From the NCBI RefSeq assembly GCF_029910095.1, contig NZ_CP094526.1, forward strand, positions 5,208,001 to 5,272,000: a DNA stretch of 64,000 nt. Reading direction: 5' to 3'. Below are positions 29,095 through 38,161 of this stretch, in pieces. A model generated the notes under the pieces. The model saw only the letters and a program-made list of their open reading frames with translations. It was not told where the DNA came from and searched no databases. This DNA is from Bradyrhizobium sp. ISRA464. GTDB taxonomy: Bacteria > Pseudomonadota > Alphaproteobacteria > Rhizobiales > Xanthobacteraceae. The position numbers and the translations under genes were made by a program. The number at the start of each line of letters is the position of its first letter. Position 1 is the stretch's first letter.

Positions 29095-29934
29095 TCAATT
29101 GCCCTCGAAGGCCGGTTTCTGCTTGGCAGCGAAGGCTTCGAAGGCGCGGCGGAAATCGCCGGTCACCATGCAAATCGCCTGCGCCTGCGCTTCCGACTCG
29201 ATCATCTCGTCGACGCCCATCGCCCATTCCTGGTTGAACATGGTCTTGGTCACGCCATGCGCGAACCACGGTCCGTCCGCGAGCGAGCGCGCCAGCTCAT
29301 GCGCGGCCCCCGAAAGCTCGGCTGCCGGCACCAGGCGATTGTGGAAGCCCCAGGCGAGTCCCTCCTCCGCGCTCATCGCGCGACCGGTGTAGAGCAGGTC
29401 CGCGGCACGGCCTTGGCCAACCACGCGCGGCAACAGTCCGCAGGCGCCCATGTCGGCGCCGGCAAGGCCGACGCGGGTAAACAGGAACGCGGTCTTGGCC
29501 TGCGGCGTCGCCAGGCGAAGGTCGGAGGCGAGCGCCAGCATCGCGCCGGCGCCGGCGCAGATGCCGTCGATCGCGGCGACGACGATCTGCGGGCATTTGC
29601 GCATCGCCCGCACTACCTCGCCGGTCATGCGGGTGAAGGCGAGCAAATCCGGCATCGCCATCCGCGTCAACGGCTCGATGATCTCGAACACGTCGCCGCC
29701 GGAGCAGAAATTTCCGTCCGCGCCCGTCAGCACGATCGCGCGAACGTCAGATGCATATTTGAGATCGGTGAAGAGGTCGCGCAGTTCCTCGTAGGAGTCG
29801 AAGGTCAGCGGATTCTTCTTGTCGGGCCGGTTCAGCGTGATGGTCGCGACGCGGCCGGTCGCATCGGTCGACCAGCGGAAGTGCTTTGCCGGATAATCCT
29901 TGAACGGACGGAGCTTTGCTTTCATCTCGGACAT
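29095..29934 (-). CDS. Enoyl-CoA hydratase/crotonase family protein
   Basis: The 279-residue crotonase has the oxyanion-hole segments [12 protein letters not shown] (about residues 74-85) and [18 protein letters not shown] (about 125-142). In a ring-reducing aminobenzoyl-CoA pathway it could hydrate the enoyl-CoA or open the alicyclic ring. It is 12 bp downstream of the SDR gene and 1 bp upstream of the ridA gene. The family call is firm; the exact reaction is not. Confidence 0.85.
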   Translation of the reverse strand: MSEMKAKLRPFKDYPAKHFRWSTDATGRVATITLNRPDKKNPLTFDSYEELRDLFTDLKYASDVRAIVLTGADGNFCSGGDVFEIIEPLTRMAMPDLLAFTRMTGEVVRAMRKCPQIVVAAIDGICAGAGAMLALASDLRLATPQAKTAFLFTRVGLAGADMGACGLLPRVVGQGRAADLLYTGRAMSAEEGLAWGFHNRLVPAAELSGAAHELARSLADGPWFAHGVTKTMFNQEWAMGVDEMIESEAQAQAICMVTGDFRRAFEAFAAKQKPAFEGN

Positions 29935-29946
29935 GACGTGTTCCTT

Positions 29947-30726
29947 TTACCCGGTCAGGACTTCGCCGCCGGCCACCGCGACGGCTTGTCCGTTGATTGA
30001 CGATGCGCCCTCGGAGGCGAGCCAGAGGATGGCATCAGCCACCTCCTCCGGCGTCACCAGCCGCTGCATTGGATTCACCTTTGCCAGCGCCGCGCGCGCT
30101 TCCGCTTCGCTGCGCCCGGTCTTGGCGACAATGTTGGCGGCGGCATCCGCCACCAGCGGCGTGTCGGTATAGCCGGGGCACACCGCGTTCACGGTGACGC
30201 CGCGCCGCGCATATTCCAGCGCCAGCGAGCGCGTCAGGCCGACGACGCCGTGCTTTGCCGCGACATAGGCCGAGACATAGGCGTAACCGGTGAGGCCCGC
30301 GGTCGAGGCGACATTGATCACGCGTCCGCGTCCGCGCTGCGCCATGCCAGGCAGCACCGCCTGCGTCACCAGAAACACGCTGGAGAGGTTGCTCGCCAGC
30401 ATGTCCGCCCATAGCGCCGGATCGGTCTTGTCGAAGGGTGCGCTCGCGGCCTTGCCGGCGTTGTTGACGAGGATGTCGATCGAGCCGGCCCGGGCCTCGA
30501 TCTGCGCGACACCTTTTGTCACGGCGGCCGCGTCGGTCACGTCGATCGCAACGACTGCACCAGCGCGATCGCCAAGCAACGCTGCGGTCGCCTTCAGTGC
30601 CTCGATCCGGCGTCCGGCGATGCTGACGCGCACGCCGGCCTTGGCGAGCGCGATCGCCGTCGCGGCGCCGATGCCGGAACCGGCGCCGGTGACGAACGCG
30701 TGGGCATTGGGCCAGAACCGCGTCAT
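29947..30726 (-). CDS. SDR-family dehydrogenase
   Basis: This is a 259-residue classical SDR with the NAD(P) motif TGAGSGIG (residues 14-21), NNAG, catalytic Ser, and YVAAK. It probably oxidises the 3-hydroxyacyl-CoA or alicyclic alcohol formed after the crotonase step. Its ATG overlaps the monooxygenase/reductase stop (ATGA, 30723-30726), so the two are translated together. Confidence 0.85.
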   Translation of the reverse strand: MTRFWPNAHAFVTGAGSGIGAATAIALAKAGVRVSIAGRRIEALKATAALLGDRAGAVVAIDVTDAAAVTKGVAQIEARAGSIDILVNNAGKAASAPFDKTDPALWADMLASNLSSVFLVTQAVLPGMAQRGRGRVINVASTAGLTGYAYVSAYVAAKHGVVGLTRSLALEYARRGVTVNAVCPGYTDTPLVADAAANIVAKTGRSEAEARAALAKVNPMQRLVTPEEVADAILWLASEGASSINGQAVAVAGGEVLTG

Positions 30727-33038
30727 GCCTTCACTCCCGCGGCTGCTCGTTCGAGATTGGCCTCGTATTGCGGCTTGCCCGACAGATATTGCTTCGGCCA
30801 GGGGACCGACTTCACGCCGATCTTCGCCGCCTCGTGCAGCGTCCAGGCCGGATCGGCAAGATGCGGCCGCGCGATCGCGCAGAGGTCGGCGCGGCCGGCA
30901 GCAATGATCGAGTTGGCGTGGTCGGCTTCCGAGATCGCGCCGACCGCGATGGTGGCGATACCGATCTCGTTGCGGATCTTGTCGGCGAACGGTGTCTGAT
31001 AGAGCCGGCCGTAGACCGGATGGTCGTCGGCCCAGACCTGGCCCGACGAGCAGTCGATCAGGTCCGCGCCTGCTGCCTTGAACAGCTTTGCGAATTCCAG
31101 CGCATCCTCGGGCGTGTTGCCGCCCTCGGCCCAGTCGTGGCAGGACAGCCGGACCGACATCGGCTTGTCCTCGGGCCACACCTCGCGGATGGCGCAGAAC
31201 ACCTCGAGCGGATAACGCGCGCGGTTTGCGATCGATCCGCCATACGCGTCGGTGCGGCGGTTGGTCAGCGGCGACAGGAAGCTCGACAGCAGATAGCCGT
31301 GGGCGCAATGCAGCTCCAGGATATCGAAGCCGATCTTGGCGCCGCGCCTGGCGGCGGCAACGAACTGCCCGCGCACCTCGTCCATCTCGGCGCGACTCAT
31401 CGGCTCGGGCACCTGGCCCTCTGGCAGATAGGGAACTGACGAGGCCGACACCAGCGGCCAGTTGTGATCGGGCAGCGGCTCGTCCATCCCCTCCCAGGCC
31501 ACGCGGGTCGAGCCCTTGCGGCCGGAATGGCCGAGCTGGATGCCGATCTTGGCTTGCGAATTGCGGTGCACGAAATCGACGATGCGCTTGTAGGCCACCG
31601 CCTGCGCGTCATTCCACAGCCCGCAGCAGCCGGGCGTGATGCGCGCCTCCGGCGAGACGCAGGTCATTTCGGTGAACATGAGGCCGGCGCCGCCGAGCGC
31701 GCGCGAGCCGAAATGCACCAAATGGAAGTCGCTGGGCACGCCCTCTTCCGCCGAATACATCGCCATCGGCGAGACGATGATGCGATTGTTGAGCGACAGC
31801 CCACGGATACGGAACGGCGTCAGCATCGGCGGCGTGACGCGGTCGTTGGTCGCGGGCAGTCCGCTGCGCTCGGCGAACCAGCGCTCATAGCCTTCGAGCC
31901 ATACCTTGTCGCGCAGGCGCAGATTCTCGTGGCTGATGCGCTGCGAGCGCGTCAGCAGCGAATACATGAACTGTTCCGGCTCCAGCGTGTCGGCATAGCG
32001 CGAGCCGACCACCTCGAACCATTCCATCGCATTGCGCGCGGCGTTCTGGATCCGCGCCACGTCGACCCGGCGCAGTTCCTCATAGGCGGCCAGCACCCCG
32101 GGAATGCTGTCCCTGGTCGCACCATGCTTCTTGAACTGGTTGGTCAGCTCGATCGCATCCTCCAGCGCGAGCTTCGTGCCCGAGCCGATCGCGAAATGCG
32201 CGGTGTGCGCGGCATCGCCCATCAGCACCACATGGCTGTTGCCGTTGAAGGCGGTCCACTTGCCGCAGATCAGCCGCGGGAAGGACAGCCAGGCCGAGCC
32301 GCGCAGATGGCGGGCGTTGGAGACCAGGTGATGCCCTTCGAGGATTTCGGCGAACACTTTTTCGCAGAATGCGATCGAGGCATCCTGATCCATCTTGTCG
32401 AGGCCGTGGGCGAGATACGCGGCCTCCGTGGTCTCGACGATGAAGGTCGCCGCGCCCTCCTCGAACTTGTAGATGTGCGCTTGGAACCAGCCGTGCTCGG
32501 TCTTGCGAAAGTCGAAGGTGAAGGCGTCGAACGGCCGGTTGGTACCGAGCCAGATATAGCGGTTCGGCCGCATCAGCATGTCGGGCTGGAAGTCCTTCGC
32601 ATATTTACTGCGGATCTTCGAGTTCACGCCGTCGCACGCGACGATCAGGTCGGCGTCTGGGAACTCGAGATCGGAATTGACCTCGCGCTCGAAGATCAGC
32701 TCGACGCCGAGTTCCTCGGCCCGTGCCTGCAGGATGTTGAGCAAATGCTTGCGCCCGATGCCGACGAAGCCATGGCCCGTCGTGCGCATGCGCCGGCCCT
32801 TGATCAGGACCTCTATGTCGTCCCAGTGGTTGAAGGCCTGCTCGATTGTGTCGGCAGTCACTGGATCCCACTTGCGCATGTTGTCCATGGTGGCGTCGGA
32901 AAACACCACGCCGAATCCGAACGTGTCGTAGGGCCGGTTGCGCTCGACCACGGAAATCCGGTGCGCGGGATCCAGCATCTTCATCAGGATGCCGAAATAC
33001 AGCCCGGCCGGCCCGCCTCCAATGCAAACGATGCGCAT
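30723..33038 (-). CDS. abmA: 2-aminobenzoyl-CoA monooxygenase/reductase (fused FAD monooxygenase and old-yellow-enzyme domain)
   Basis: The 771-residue fusion has an N-terminal FAD hydroxylase (residues 1 to about 385; GGGPAG at 7-12, [27 protein letters not shown]) and a C-terminal old yellow enzyme TIM barrel (about 398-760; [40 protein letters not shown]). This pairing is known from 2-aminobenzoyl-CoA monooxygenase/reductase of Azoarcus evansii, which hydroxylates C5 and then reduces the ring; salicylyl-CoA 5-hydroxylases share the layout, so a salicylyl substrate is the alternative. It heads the operon with SDR, crotonase and RidA. A 19-bp MarR-like site lies 65 bp upstream. Confidence 0.85.
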   Translation of the reverse strand: MRIVCIGGGPAGLYFGILMKMLDPAHRISVVERNRPYDTFGFGVVFSDATMDNMRKWDPVTADTIEQAFNHWDDIEVLIKGRRMRTTGHGFVGIGRKHLLNILQARAEELGVELIFEREVNSDLEFPDADLIVACDGVNSKIRSKYAKDFQPDMLMRPNRYIWLGTNRPFDAFTFDFRKTEHGWFQAHIYKFEEGAATFIVETTEAAYLAHGLDKMDQDASIAFCEKVFAEILEGHHLVSNARHLRGSAWLSFPRLICGKWTAFNGNSHVVLMGDAAHTAHFAIGSGTKLALEDAIELTNQFKKHGATRDSIPGVLAAYEELRRVDVARIQNAARNAMEWFEVVGSRYADTLEPEQFMYSLLTRSQRISHENLRLRDKVWLEGYERWFAERSGLPATNDRVTPPMLTPFRIRGLSLNNRIIVSPMAMYSAEEGVPSDFHLVHFGSRALGGAGLMFTEMTCVSPEARITPGCCGLWNDAQAVAYKRIVDFVHRNSQAKIGIQLGHSGRKGSTRVAWEGMDEPLPDHNWPLVSASSVPYLPEGQVPEPMSRAEMDEVRGQFVAAARRGAKIGFDILELHCAHGYLLSSFLSPLTNRRTDAYGGSIANRARYPLEVFCAIREVWPEDKPMSVRLSCHDWAEGGNTPEDALEFAKLFKAAGADLIDCSSGQVWADDHPVYGRLYQTPFADKIRNEIGIATIAVGAISEADHANSIIAAGRADLCAIARPHLADPAWTLHEAAKIGVKSVPWPKQYLSGKPQYEANLERAAAGVKA

Positions 33039-33102
33039 GGCGATCTCCCGTTGGCTTCGGCGGGCCGGCGCAGCGTCTTCCGGCGAGCCGATGCCGATAT
33101 TA

Positions 33103-33121
33103 TTTTATACTTAAAATAATT
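33103..33121 (+). promoter_or_regulatory. Candidate MarR operator, site D (before the monooxygenase/reductase)
   Basis: TTTTATACTTAAAATAATT lies in a larger palindrome with arms ATTATTTTA and TAAAATAAT (33099-33120). It is 18 of 19 identical to the site before the aryl-CoA ligase. Such an AT-rich island is conspicuous in this high-GC sequence. Confidence 0.6.
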
Positions 33122-33220
33122 GTCAAGGGAGGCCGGCCGGCCGTTTACCCACCACTATCGTCCCGGCGCGACCCGAAGCCGATGTCGCGCCATATCCACC
33201 GCCGTCGTCCTGGCGAAAGC

Positions 33221-34556
33221 CCATAGGCGCTAAAATAGGATTTGCGCGTTGGATTTGCTTGTGATTCCAAGATGGGATGAGGCACGAATCGCTTGTGAAC
33301 GAAGACTGGGCGCGTGTTGTTGCGCGGCTTGGCGGGGCCGATGCTCTCGGGGTCAGCGCCCGCGAGACGAAGGCGTTTGTCCGCCCGCGAGAGATTAGCA
33401 ATGCGGTCGATTTGCTGCGTCTGATCCTGGCGTACTGTCTCGGCGAGAGGGGTCTGCGGTTGACGACGGCATGGGCAACCTCGGTGGGCCTTGTCGATAT
33501 CTCCAACGTGGCTCTGTTGTATCGCTTGCGTCAATGCGGGGATTGGCTGGCGCGCCTGGTAGGCCAAGCGCTTGTGAGCGGTGCACCGAAGGCGAGCCGC
33601 GGTCGCCTGATCCGCATTGTTGACGCCACGACGGTCCCCAAGGCTGGGACGAGCGGCAGGAACAAGAACGCGGTGTGGCGTGTCCACAGTGCGTTCGATC
33701 TTCCGCGGGAGCGTTTTGGTCACTTCGAATTGACTGATGAGCGCGGGGGCGAGACGCTGGATCGGATACCGGCGGTTGCCGGCGAAATCCGTCTTGCCGA
33801 TCGCGCCTATCTGCAGCCCGAGCGCATGGCACGTCTGCTCGATGCCGGTGCGGACTTCGTGATCCGGTCCGGCTGGAAGAGTGCGCGTTGGCTTGATGCC
33901 GAAGGTGGTCTGGTTGATCTCACGGCCGAACTGCGCAAAGCCACGGCAGGCGGCATGATCGATCGGCCGATCTGGATAAAACGCAGGTCTGGCGTGCCGC
34001 TCGCCATGCGTCTGGTTGCGATCAGGAAGCCGGCGCAAGCTGCCGCGGCTGCGCGACGCAAGGCACGCCGGACCGCACAAAAGGGAGGCCATCAGCTCTC
34101 CAGGCAAACACTGGACGCCGCAGATTGGGTGATCCTGGTGACCTCACTCAAACCAAAGGACTTCACGACTGCCGACATTTTCGCCCTCTATCGGCTACGA
34201 TGGCGCATCGAGCTCGGCTTCAAGCGGCTGAAAAGCTTGATTGGCCTGAAGGGGCCGCCCGGAACTGACGAGCGATCCGCCAGACCCCATATCCTTGCCC
34301 ATCTGCTGATCATTCTTCTGCTCGAGCCGCTCGTCGACGAACTCGAGGACTCTCCCCGCTTGGCCGACGCCGCCTGACCCGCCCAGGGGCGTGGCGTCTC
34401 CTGCACCAGCTCGTCGCTTCGCTACGGCAAGCCATCATTCCCCAGCCCGCAATCGCTTGCCTCCGCAGACTCCGCTCCACGCTCCGGCGGCACCTCCGCG
34501 AGCCGCCCAGACACAAGCGTCGCTATCAAGCAATCCAACTATCTTAGCGCCTATGG
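33221..34556 (+). mobile_element. IS4-family insertion sequence with 8-bp target duplication
   Basis: The ends are inverted repeats: CCATAGGCGCTAAAATAG at 33221 and, in reverse complement, CCATAGGCGCTAAGATAG ending at 34556 (17 of 18). GCGAAAGC flanks both ends directly (33213-33220 and 34557-34564). Removing the element restores a REP hairpin whose arms are GTCCTGGC and GCCAGGAC. The 1336-bp element carries one transposase; about 180 bp after it are non-coding. Confidence 0.85.
33277..34377 (+). CDS. IS4-family transposase
   Basis: The 366-residue DDE transposase has a first Asp in RIVDATTVPKAG (about residues 112-123), a second Asp in RLADRAYLQ (about 171-179) and the IS4 YREK signature in YRLRWRIELGFKRLK near the C-terminus. 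It is full length and uninterrupted, so the element may still be active. It cuts and pastes its own element through the terminal repeats at 33221 and 34556. Confidence 0.88.
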   Translation: MRHESLVNEDWARVVARLGGADALGVSARETKAFVRPREISNAVDLLRLILAYCLGERGLRLTTAWATSVGLVDISNVALLYRLRQCGDWLARLVGQALVSGAPKASRGRLIRIVDATTVPKAGTSGRNKNAVWRVHSAFDLPRERFGHFELTDERGGETLDRIPAVAGEIRLADRAYLQPERMARLLDAGADFVIRSGWKSARWLDAEGGLVDLTAELRKATAGGMIDRPIWIKRRSGVPLAMRLVAIRKPAQAAAAARRKARRTAQKGGHQLSRQTLDAADWVILVTSLKPKDFTTADIFALYRLRWRIELGFKRLKSLIGLKGPPGTDERSARPHILAHLLIILLLEPLVDELEDSPRLADAA

Positions 34557-34986
34557 GCGAAAGCCAGGACCCATACCCACACGGTTGAGTCGTTGAAAAA
34601 GCTGCGACCCCAGCGTTGCGCAACAATTCGCGTTCGGGGTAATGGGTCCTGGCTTTCGCCAGGACGACGCTGAATGGGAGGCGCAGCCTGGCTTCAAACA
34701 ACTCGCAACCCTACGTTCTCGCGACGTGAATCGCCCGAGCTTTGCGTCCTGTTCGACGCCCTCTTCGATCAGAGGGCGCAGGGAAAGCCGGGTGCCGATC
34801 GCACCCATGGGTCCCGTGCAGTGAAAAAAGCACCGGGGTAGGACCACAGGTGAGACCGGAGACACTCCGGCTTTCCCTGCGCGATGGGCTACGGCTTATA
34901 CGCGCTCTCCCCGGCGAGACTGGGCTTTGTTGTCACCGTCATCAGTGAGAGAGCTTGCTCTTACTGAGGAGACACCTGCCACTAGG
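34557..34986. repeat. REP hairpin and left part of the dispersed long repeat
   Basis: After the IS4 element comes the other half of the broken REP, then an intact REP at about 34648-34668 (GTCCTGGC, TTTC, GCCAGGAC). From about 34712 the sequence is the reverse complement of bases 47-330 of the window. The arms CCGGCTTTCCCTGCG and GCAGGGAAAGCCGG recur. No gene is supported in this stretch. It ends in the left ACTAGG duplication (34981-34986) of the IS481 element. Confidence 0.7.
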
Positions 34987-35944
34987 TGTGGAGCCTCAAG
35001 AGGTTGTTCCCGGTTAATCCGAGCCTGCTGATCGGTGGCTTTGAGCCGAGACTGCCATGAGGACGATGCCAGTTGTAGCGGTGAAGCCATCGTGGCAGCT
35101 CCGCTGCTCTTTCTGTTGAGGTGTTGTAGGCCTGCGCGTAGGCCCATTCTCGTAGGCTGGTTTGAATGAAGCGTTCGGCCTTGCCATTGGTTTTGGGCGT
35201 ATAGGGCTTGGTGCGGATGTGCTTGAGACCGAGACGCTTGCACGCCCTGAGGAAGGCGAAGGATTTGTAGCACGCGCCGTTGTCGGTCATGACGCGCTCT
35301 ACCTTCACGCCCAGGCTCATGTAGTAGGCCACTGCCGCCTTGAGGAAAGCGACGGCACAGCCCTTTCGCTCGTTCTTCATGACCTGGCTGAAAGCGATCC
35401 GCGACGCATCGTCGATGCAGACATGGACGTATTCCCAACCGGGCCCTTGACGGCGAGAACGCAGATTGCTCGACCCACGTCGATCGCTGGTGATCCGATG
35501 GCCGATCCGATTGAACTTGCCGAGCTTTTTGATGTCTAGGTGGATCAGTTCACCAGGATGCTGGCGCTCATAGCGCCGGATCGGCTCGGCCGGCTCCAGA
35601 GCAGCCAGCCTGTTCAAACCGAGCCGGCGCAGGATACGGCTGACGGTTGCTGCTGAGACCCCGACTTCGAACGCGATCTGTTTGCCGGTGTGGCGCTGCC
35701 GGCGGAACGTCTCGACAAGGTGCATGTGGCTGCCGGGGTTTGGCTTGGCAAGGAATGAGGCCGTGAGGAACGACAAACCATCGACGCCTTCTGCGCGGAA
35801 GCGCTTGACCCATTTGGCGACCGTCTTCGCCGTGACATTGAATTGCAGCGCGGCTGCGGCCTTCGTCAGGCCGCCCTCGATCACGCTCCGCACCATCGCC
35901 TCTCGACCTTTCGGCGTCAGAGGCGCATTCTTGTGGATGTTCAT
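34982..35944 (-). CDS. IS481-family transposase, stop codon supplied by the target site
   Basis: The transposase of about 320 residues has an N-terminal HTH (AAAALQFNVTAKTVAKWVKR), a second HTH (GVSAATVSRILRRLGL) and an rve integrase core with Asp in LIHLDIKKLGKF, Asp in VMTDNGACYKS and Glu in TNGKAERFIQT. The last coding bases belong to the IS, but the TAG stop (34984-34982) lies in the duplicated target ACTAGG. I prefer the ATG at 35944 (GGGGAGA upstream) over one at 36010. Confidence 0.88.
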   Translation of the reverse strand: MNIHKNAPLTPKGREAMVRSVIEGGLTKAAAALQFNVTAKTVAKWVKRFRAEGVDGLSFLTASFLAKPNPGSHMHLVETFRRQRHTGKQIAFEVGVSAATVSRILRRLGLNRLAALEPAEPIRRYERQHPGELIHLDIKKLGKFNRIGHRITSDRRGSSNLRSRRQGPGWEYVHVCIDDASRIAFSQVMKNERKGCAVAFLKAAVAYYMSLGVKVERVMTDNGACYKSFAFLRACKRLGLKHIRTKPYTPKTNGKAERFIQTSLREWAYAQAYNTSTERAAELPRWLHRYNWHRPHGSLGSKPPISRLGLTGNNLLRLHT

Positions 35945-36027
35945 CTGGTCTCCCCGGGGAACACTGAAGCTTCGCAACCTCAGCTTGCTCGGTTCAGACC
36001 AGATGGACAACCTCCTGAAAGCTCACA
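34987..36027 (-). mobile_element. IS481-family insertion sequence with ACTAGG target duplication
   Basis: The element starts TGTGGAGCCTCAAGAGGTTG and its other end, in reverse complement, is TGTGAGCTTTCAGGAGGTTG, imperfect inverted repeats beginning with TGT. ACTAGG is duplicated at 34981-34986 and 36028-36033. The intact repeat copy at the window start has CCTAGC (44-49), the complement of an unduplicated GCTAGG, at the same place. Known IS481 relatives prefer NCTAGN targets with 6-bp duplications, which this fits. The element is 1041 bp. Confidence 0.88.
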
Positions 36028-36033
36028 ACTAGG

Positions 36034-36212
36034 GCGTCAGGCCTGCACGACTTCACCGTCCGCCTCGTGTACGCTCGTCAGTCGCACAGTTGGCGTCCAC
36101 CGCATCTCGACCCAACACTCGTGACGATCGCGAAGCGCCCCTCAGGCGGGTGAGACGCGCCATTCATACACCGAGCCGCATTTCCGGAAAACAGAAATAT
36201 TTTTCCCGCGGG
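36034..36212. repeat. Right remainder of the dispersed repeat and linker to the IS1182 element
   Basis: Bases up to 36064 match the window start (11-43) in reverse complement. The following segment (GTACGCTCGTCAGTCGC, then CTCGTGACGATCGCGAAGCG and TTTCCGGAAAACAGAAATAT) resembles a common Bradyrhizobium intergenic repeat. No gene is seen. Confidence 0.5.
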
Positions 36213-37920
36213 GCCTTGCGCCGTCGAGGCTGGGCAAGAACTCGGCATTTTTTGGAGTTGATGTACGATTCGGCGCATGGCGAATCGGACGTTCAAGGCC
36301 GGCGACAGCCGGGAGCAACCCAGTCTTCTTCCTCCCCGGATTGAGGACTATGTCGGACAGCAGAATCCGGTGCGGGCGATCGACAGTTTCGTTGGCGCGC
36401 TCGACCTTTCAAAGCTCGGCTTCCGCCATGCGGATCGTGCCGCGGACGAAGTGGGGCAGCCGCCCTACGATCCGGCCGATCTGCTGAAGCTCTACCTTTA
36501 CGGCTACATCAACCAGATCAGGTCGTCGCGGCGGTTGGAGCGGGAGGCCTGCCGCAATCTGGAGCTGATCTGGCTGTTGAAGAACATGAAGCCGGGCTAT
36601 CGGACGATCGCCAACTTCCGCAAGGAGAACTGGGCGGCGCTCAAGGCCGCGAACCGCAGTTTCGTGCTGCTCCTGCGCGACCTCGGCCTGATCGGTGGGA
36701 CCTTCGTTGCGATCGACGGGGCGCTATTCCATGGTAACGCCAGCAAGGGCAGCATCTTCACGCAAGGGAAGCTGGCCAAACAGATCGCCGCGTTGGACAA
36801 GGAGATCGAGGCTTATGGCAAGGCCCTTGAAGCCAACGATGCCGAGGAAGCCAAGCGATGTGCCGGTCCGGGAGATGGCAGCAAGGGCAGCGGCGATGTC
36901 GGCGAGAAGGTGAAGGAGCTGATGGCCCGGCGCGAGCGCGCGCAAGCCGACCTCAAGAACCTGGAGACAAGCGACAAGGGGCAACTCTCGAAGACCGATC
37001 CCGACGCAAGGCTTCTGAGCAAGGGCGACCAGACCATTGCGGGTTACAACGTGCAGAGCGTCGTTGACGACAAGCACACGCTCATCGTTGCCAGCGAGGT
37101 CGTCAACCGCAACGACGCGGGCCATCTTCATGAGATGGCAAAGGCGGCAAAAGAGGCCCTCGACGTCGAGACTCTGCAGGTGGCGGCCGATGCCGGCTAT
37201 TCCACCAGCGAGGACCTGAAGGCCTGCGAGGATGACGGCATTGTTGCCTATGTGCCGCTGCACGAGGGCAATGGCAAGCTCAAGGAAGGCCGCCTCAGCC
37301 GCAAGGACTTCAGTTACGATGCGAACGCCGATGCCTACCGTTGCCCGGCCGGCGAGCTGCTGCGCCCGACGGAAGGGCGCTGGACGAACACGAGCGGCCG
37401 CATCGAGATCCGCTACCTGGCGCGCAAGGCGGCCTGCGCAGCATGTCCCCTGAGCGCGCGGTGTCTTGCCCCGAAGGCGCCTTACCGGAGCATCGCGCGC
37501 TGGGAACACGAGGACGTTCTCGAACGTCACCGCATGAGGATGCAAAGCGCCGAGGCTGCCACATTGATGCGCCGCCGTTCCGCCATCGTCGAGCACCCTT
37601 TCGGAACACTCAAATGCCGCGCCGGCTATCAGCACTTTCTCGTGCGCGGCTTCGACAAGGTCCGCGGCGAATGGAGCCTGATGGCGCTTTGCTACAACTT
37701 CACCCGCGTGCTCAGCATTCTCGGCTTCGACCGCTTCGTCGCGTACCTTGCAGAAAAGACGCGCATTGCCGGCGCAAACCTCCTTGCGGCCACTCTGCGC
37801 GCCATTCGGCTTGCTTTGCGGCCCTTCCGCGCCAAAATCTCGCTGTCGCTCGTCGTCAGTGCTTTCCGAGCCGCCCCAGCCCCTTAGTTGCCATTCTTGC
37901 CCAGTCTCGTCGGGCAAATC
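36213..37920 (+). mobile_element. IS1182-family insertion sequence (ends approximate)
   Basis: Imperfect terminal inverted repeats GTCGAGGCTGGGCAAGAA (36223-36240) and, in reverse complement, GACGAGACTGGGCAAGAA (37894-37911) flank one transposase gene. The outermost bases and a target duplication could not be fixed, so the ends are within about 10 bp. It lies about 185 bp from the IS481 element. Confidence 0.7.
36277..37887 (+). CDS. IS1182-family transposase
   Basis: The 536-residue transposase has the N-terminal DUF772 domain (QPPYDPADLLKLYLYGYINQ), Asp in FVAIDGALFHGN, Asp in VAADAGYSTSEDL and Glu in IVEHPFGTLKCRAGY, plus the Cys cluster ACAACPLSARC. An alanine-lysine-rich coiled segment (about 165-235) sits between the first and second catalytic residues, as in other IS1182 members. 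Full length and intact. Confidence 0.9.
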   Translation: MANRTFKAGDSREQPSLLPPRIEDYVGQQNPVRAIDSFVGALDLSKLGFRHADRAADEVGQPPYDPADLLKLYLYGYINQIRSSRRLEREACRNLELIWLLKNMKPGYRTIANFRKENWAALKAANRSFVLLLRDLGLIGGTFVAIDGALFHGNASKGSIFTQGKLAKQIAALDKEIEAYGKALEANDAEEAKRCAGPGDGSKGSGDVGEKVKELMARRERAQADLKNLETSDKGQLSKTDPDARLLSKGDQTIAGYNVQSVVDDKHTLIVASEVVNRNDAGHLHEMAKAAKEALDVETLQVAADAGYSTSEDLKACEDDGIVAYVPLHEGNGKLKEGRLSRKDFSYDANADAYRCPAGELLRPTEGRWTNTSGRIEIRYLARKAACAACPLSARCLAPKAPYRSIARWEHEDVLERHRMRMQSAEAATLMRRRSAIVEHPFGTLKCRAGYQHFLVRGFDKVRGEWSLMALCYNFTRVLSILGFDRFVAYLAEKTRIAGANLLAATLRAIRLALRPFRAKISLSLVVSAFRAAPAP

Positions 37921-38161
37921 AGTGATTGGCGCGTGAGGGACGCACCGGCGAAAGGGTTCTCTCTCCCCTTGCGGGAGAGGGGTAGGGAGAGGGGTGCCAC
38001 ACGACGTATACTCTCCGCATCCGTGATGACGACAAGCGAATGCAATTTGCGAGGACAACGCCCGCATCGATCGGCTGAGCCCGCGGCTTACCCCTCTCCC
38101 CACCCTCCCCCGCAAGTGGGGAGGGAGCCTGGGCAGCGTGCTCGCCTCACATGCGACGCCG
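37921..38161. repeat. Imperfect palindromic repeat downstream of the IS1182 element
   Basis: CCCCTTGCGGGAGAGGGG (37976-37982 region) on the left and CCCTCTCCCCACCCTCCCCC with GCAAGTGGGGAGGG on the right form a long imperfect stem. It is related to the palindromes at 47637-47779 and 50459-50584. No gene is present. Confidence 0.5.
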
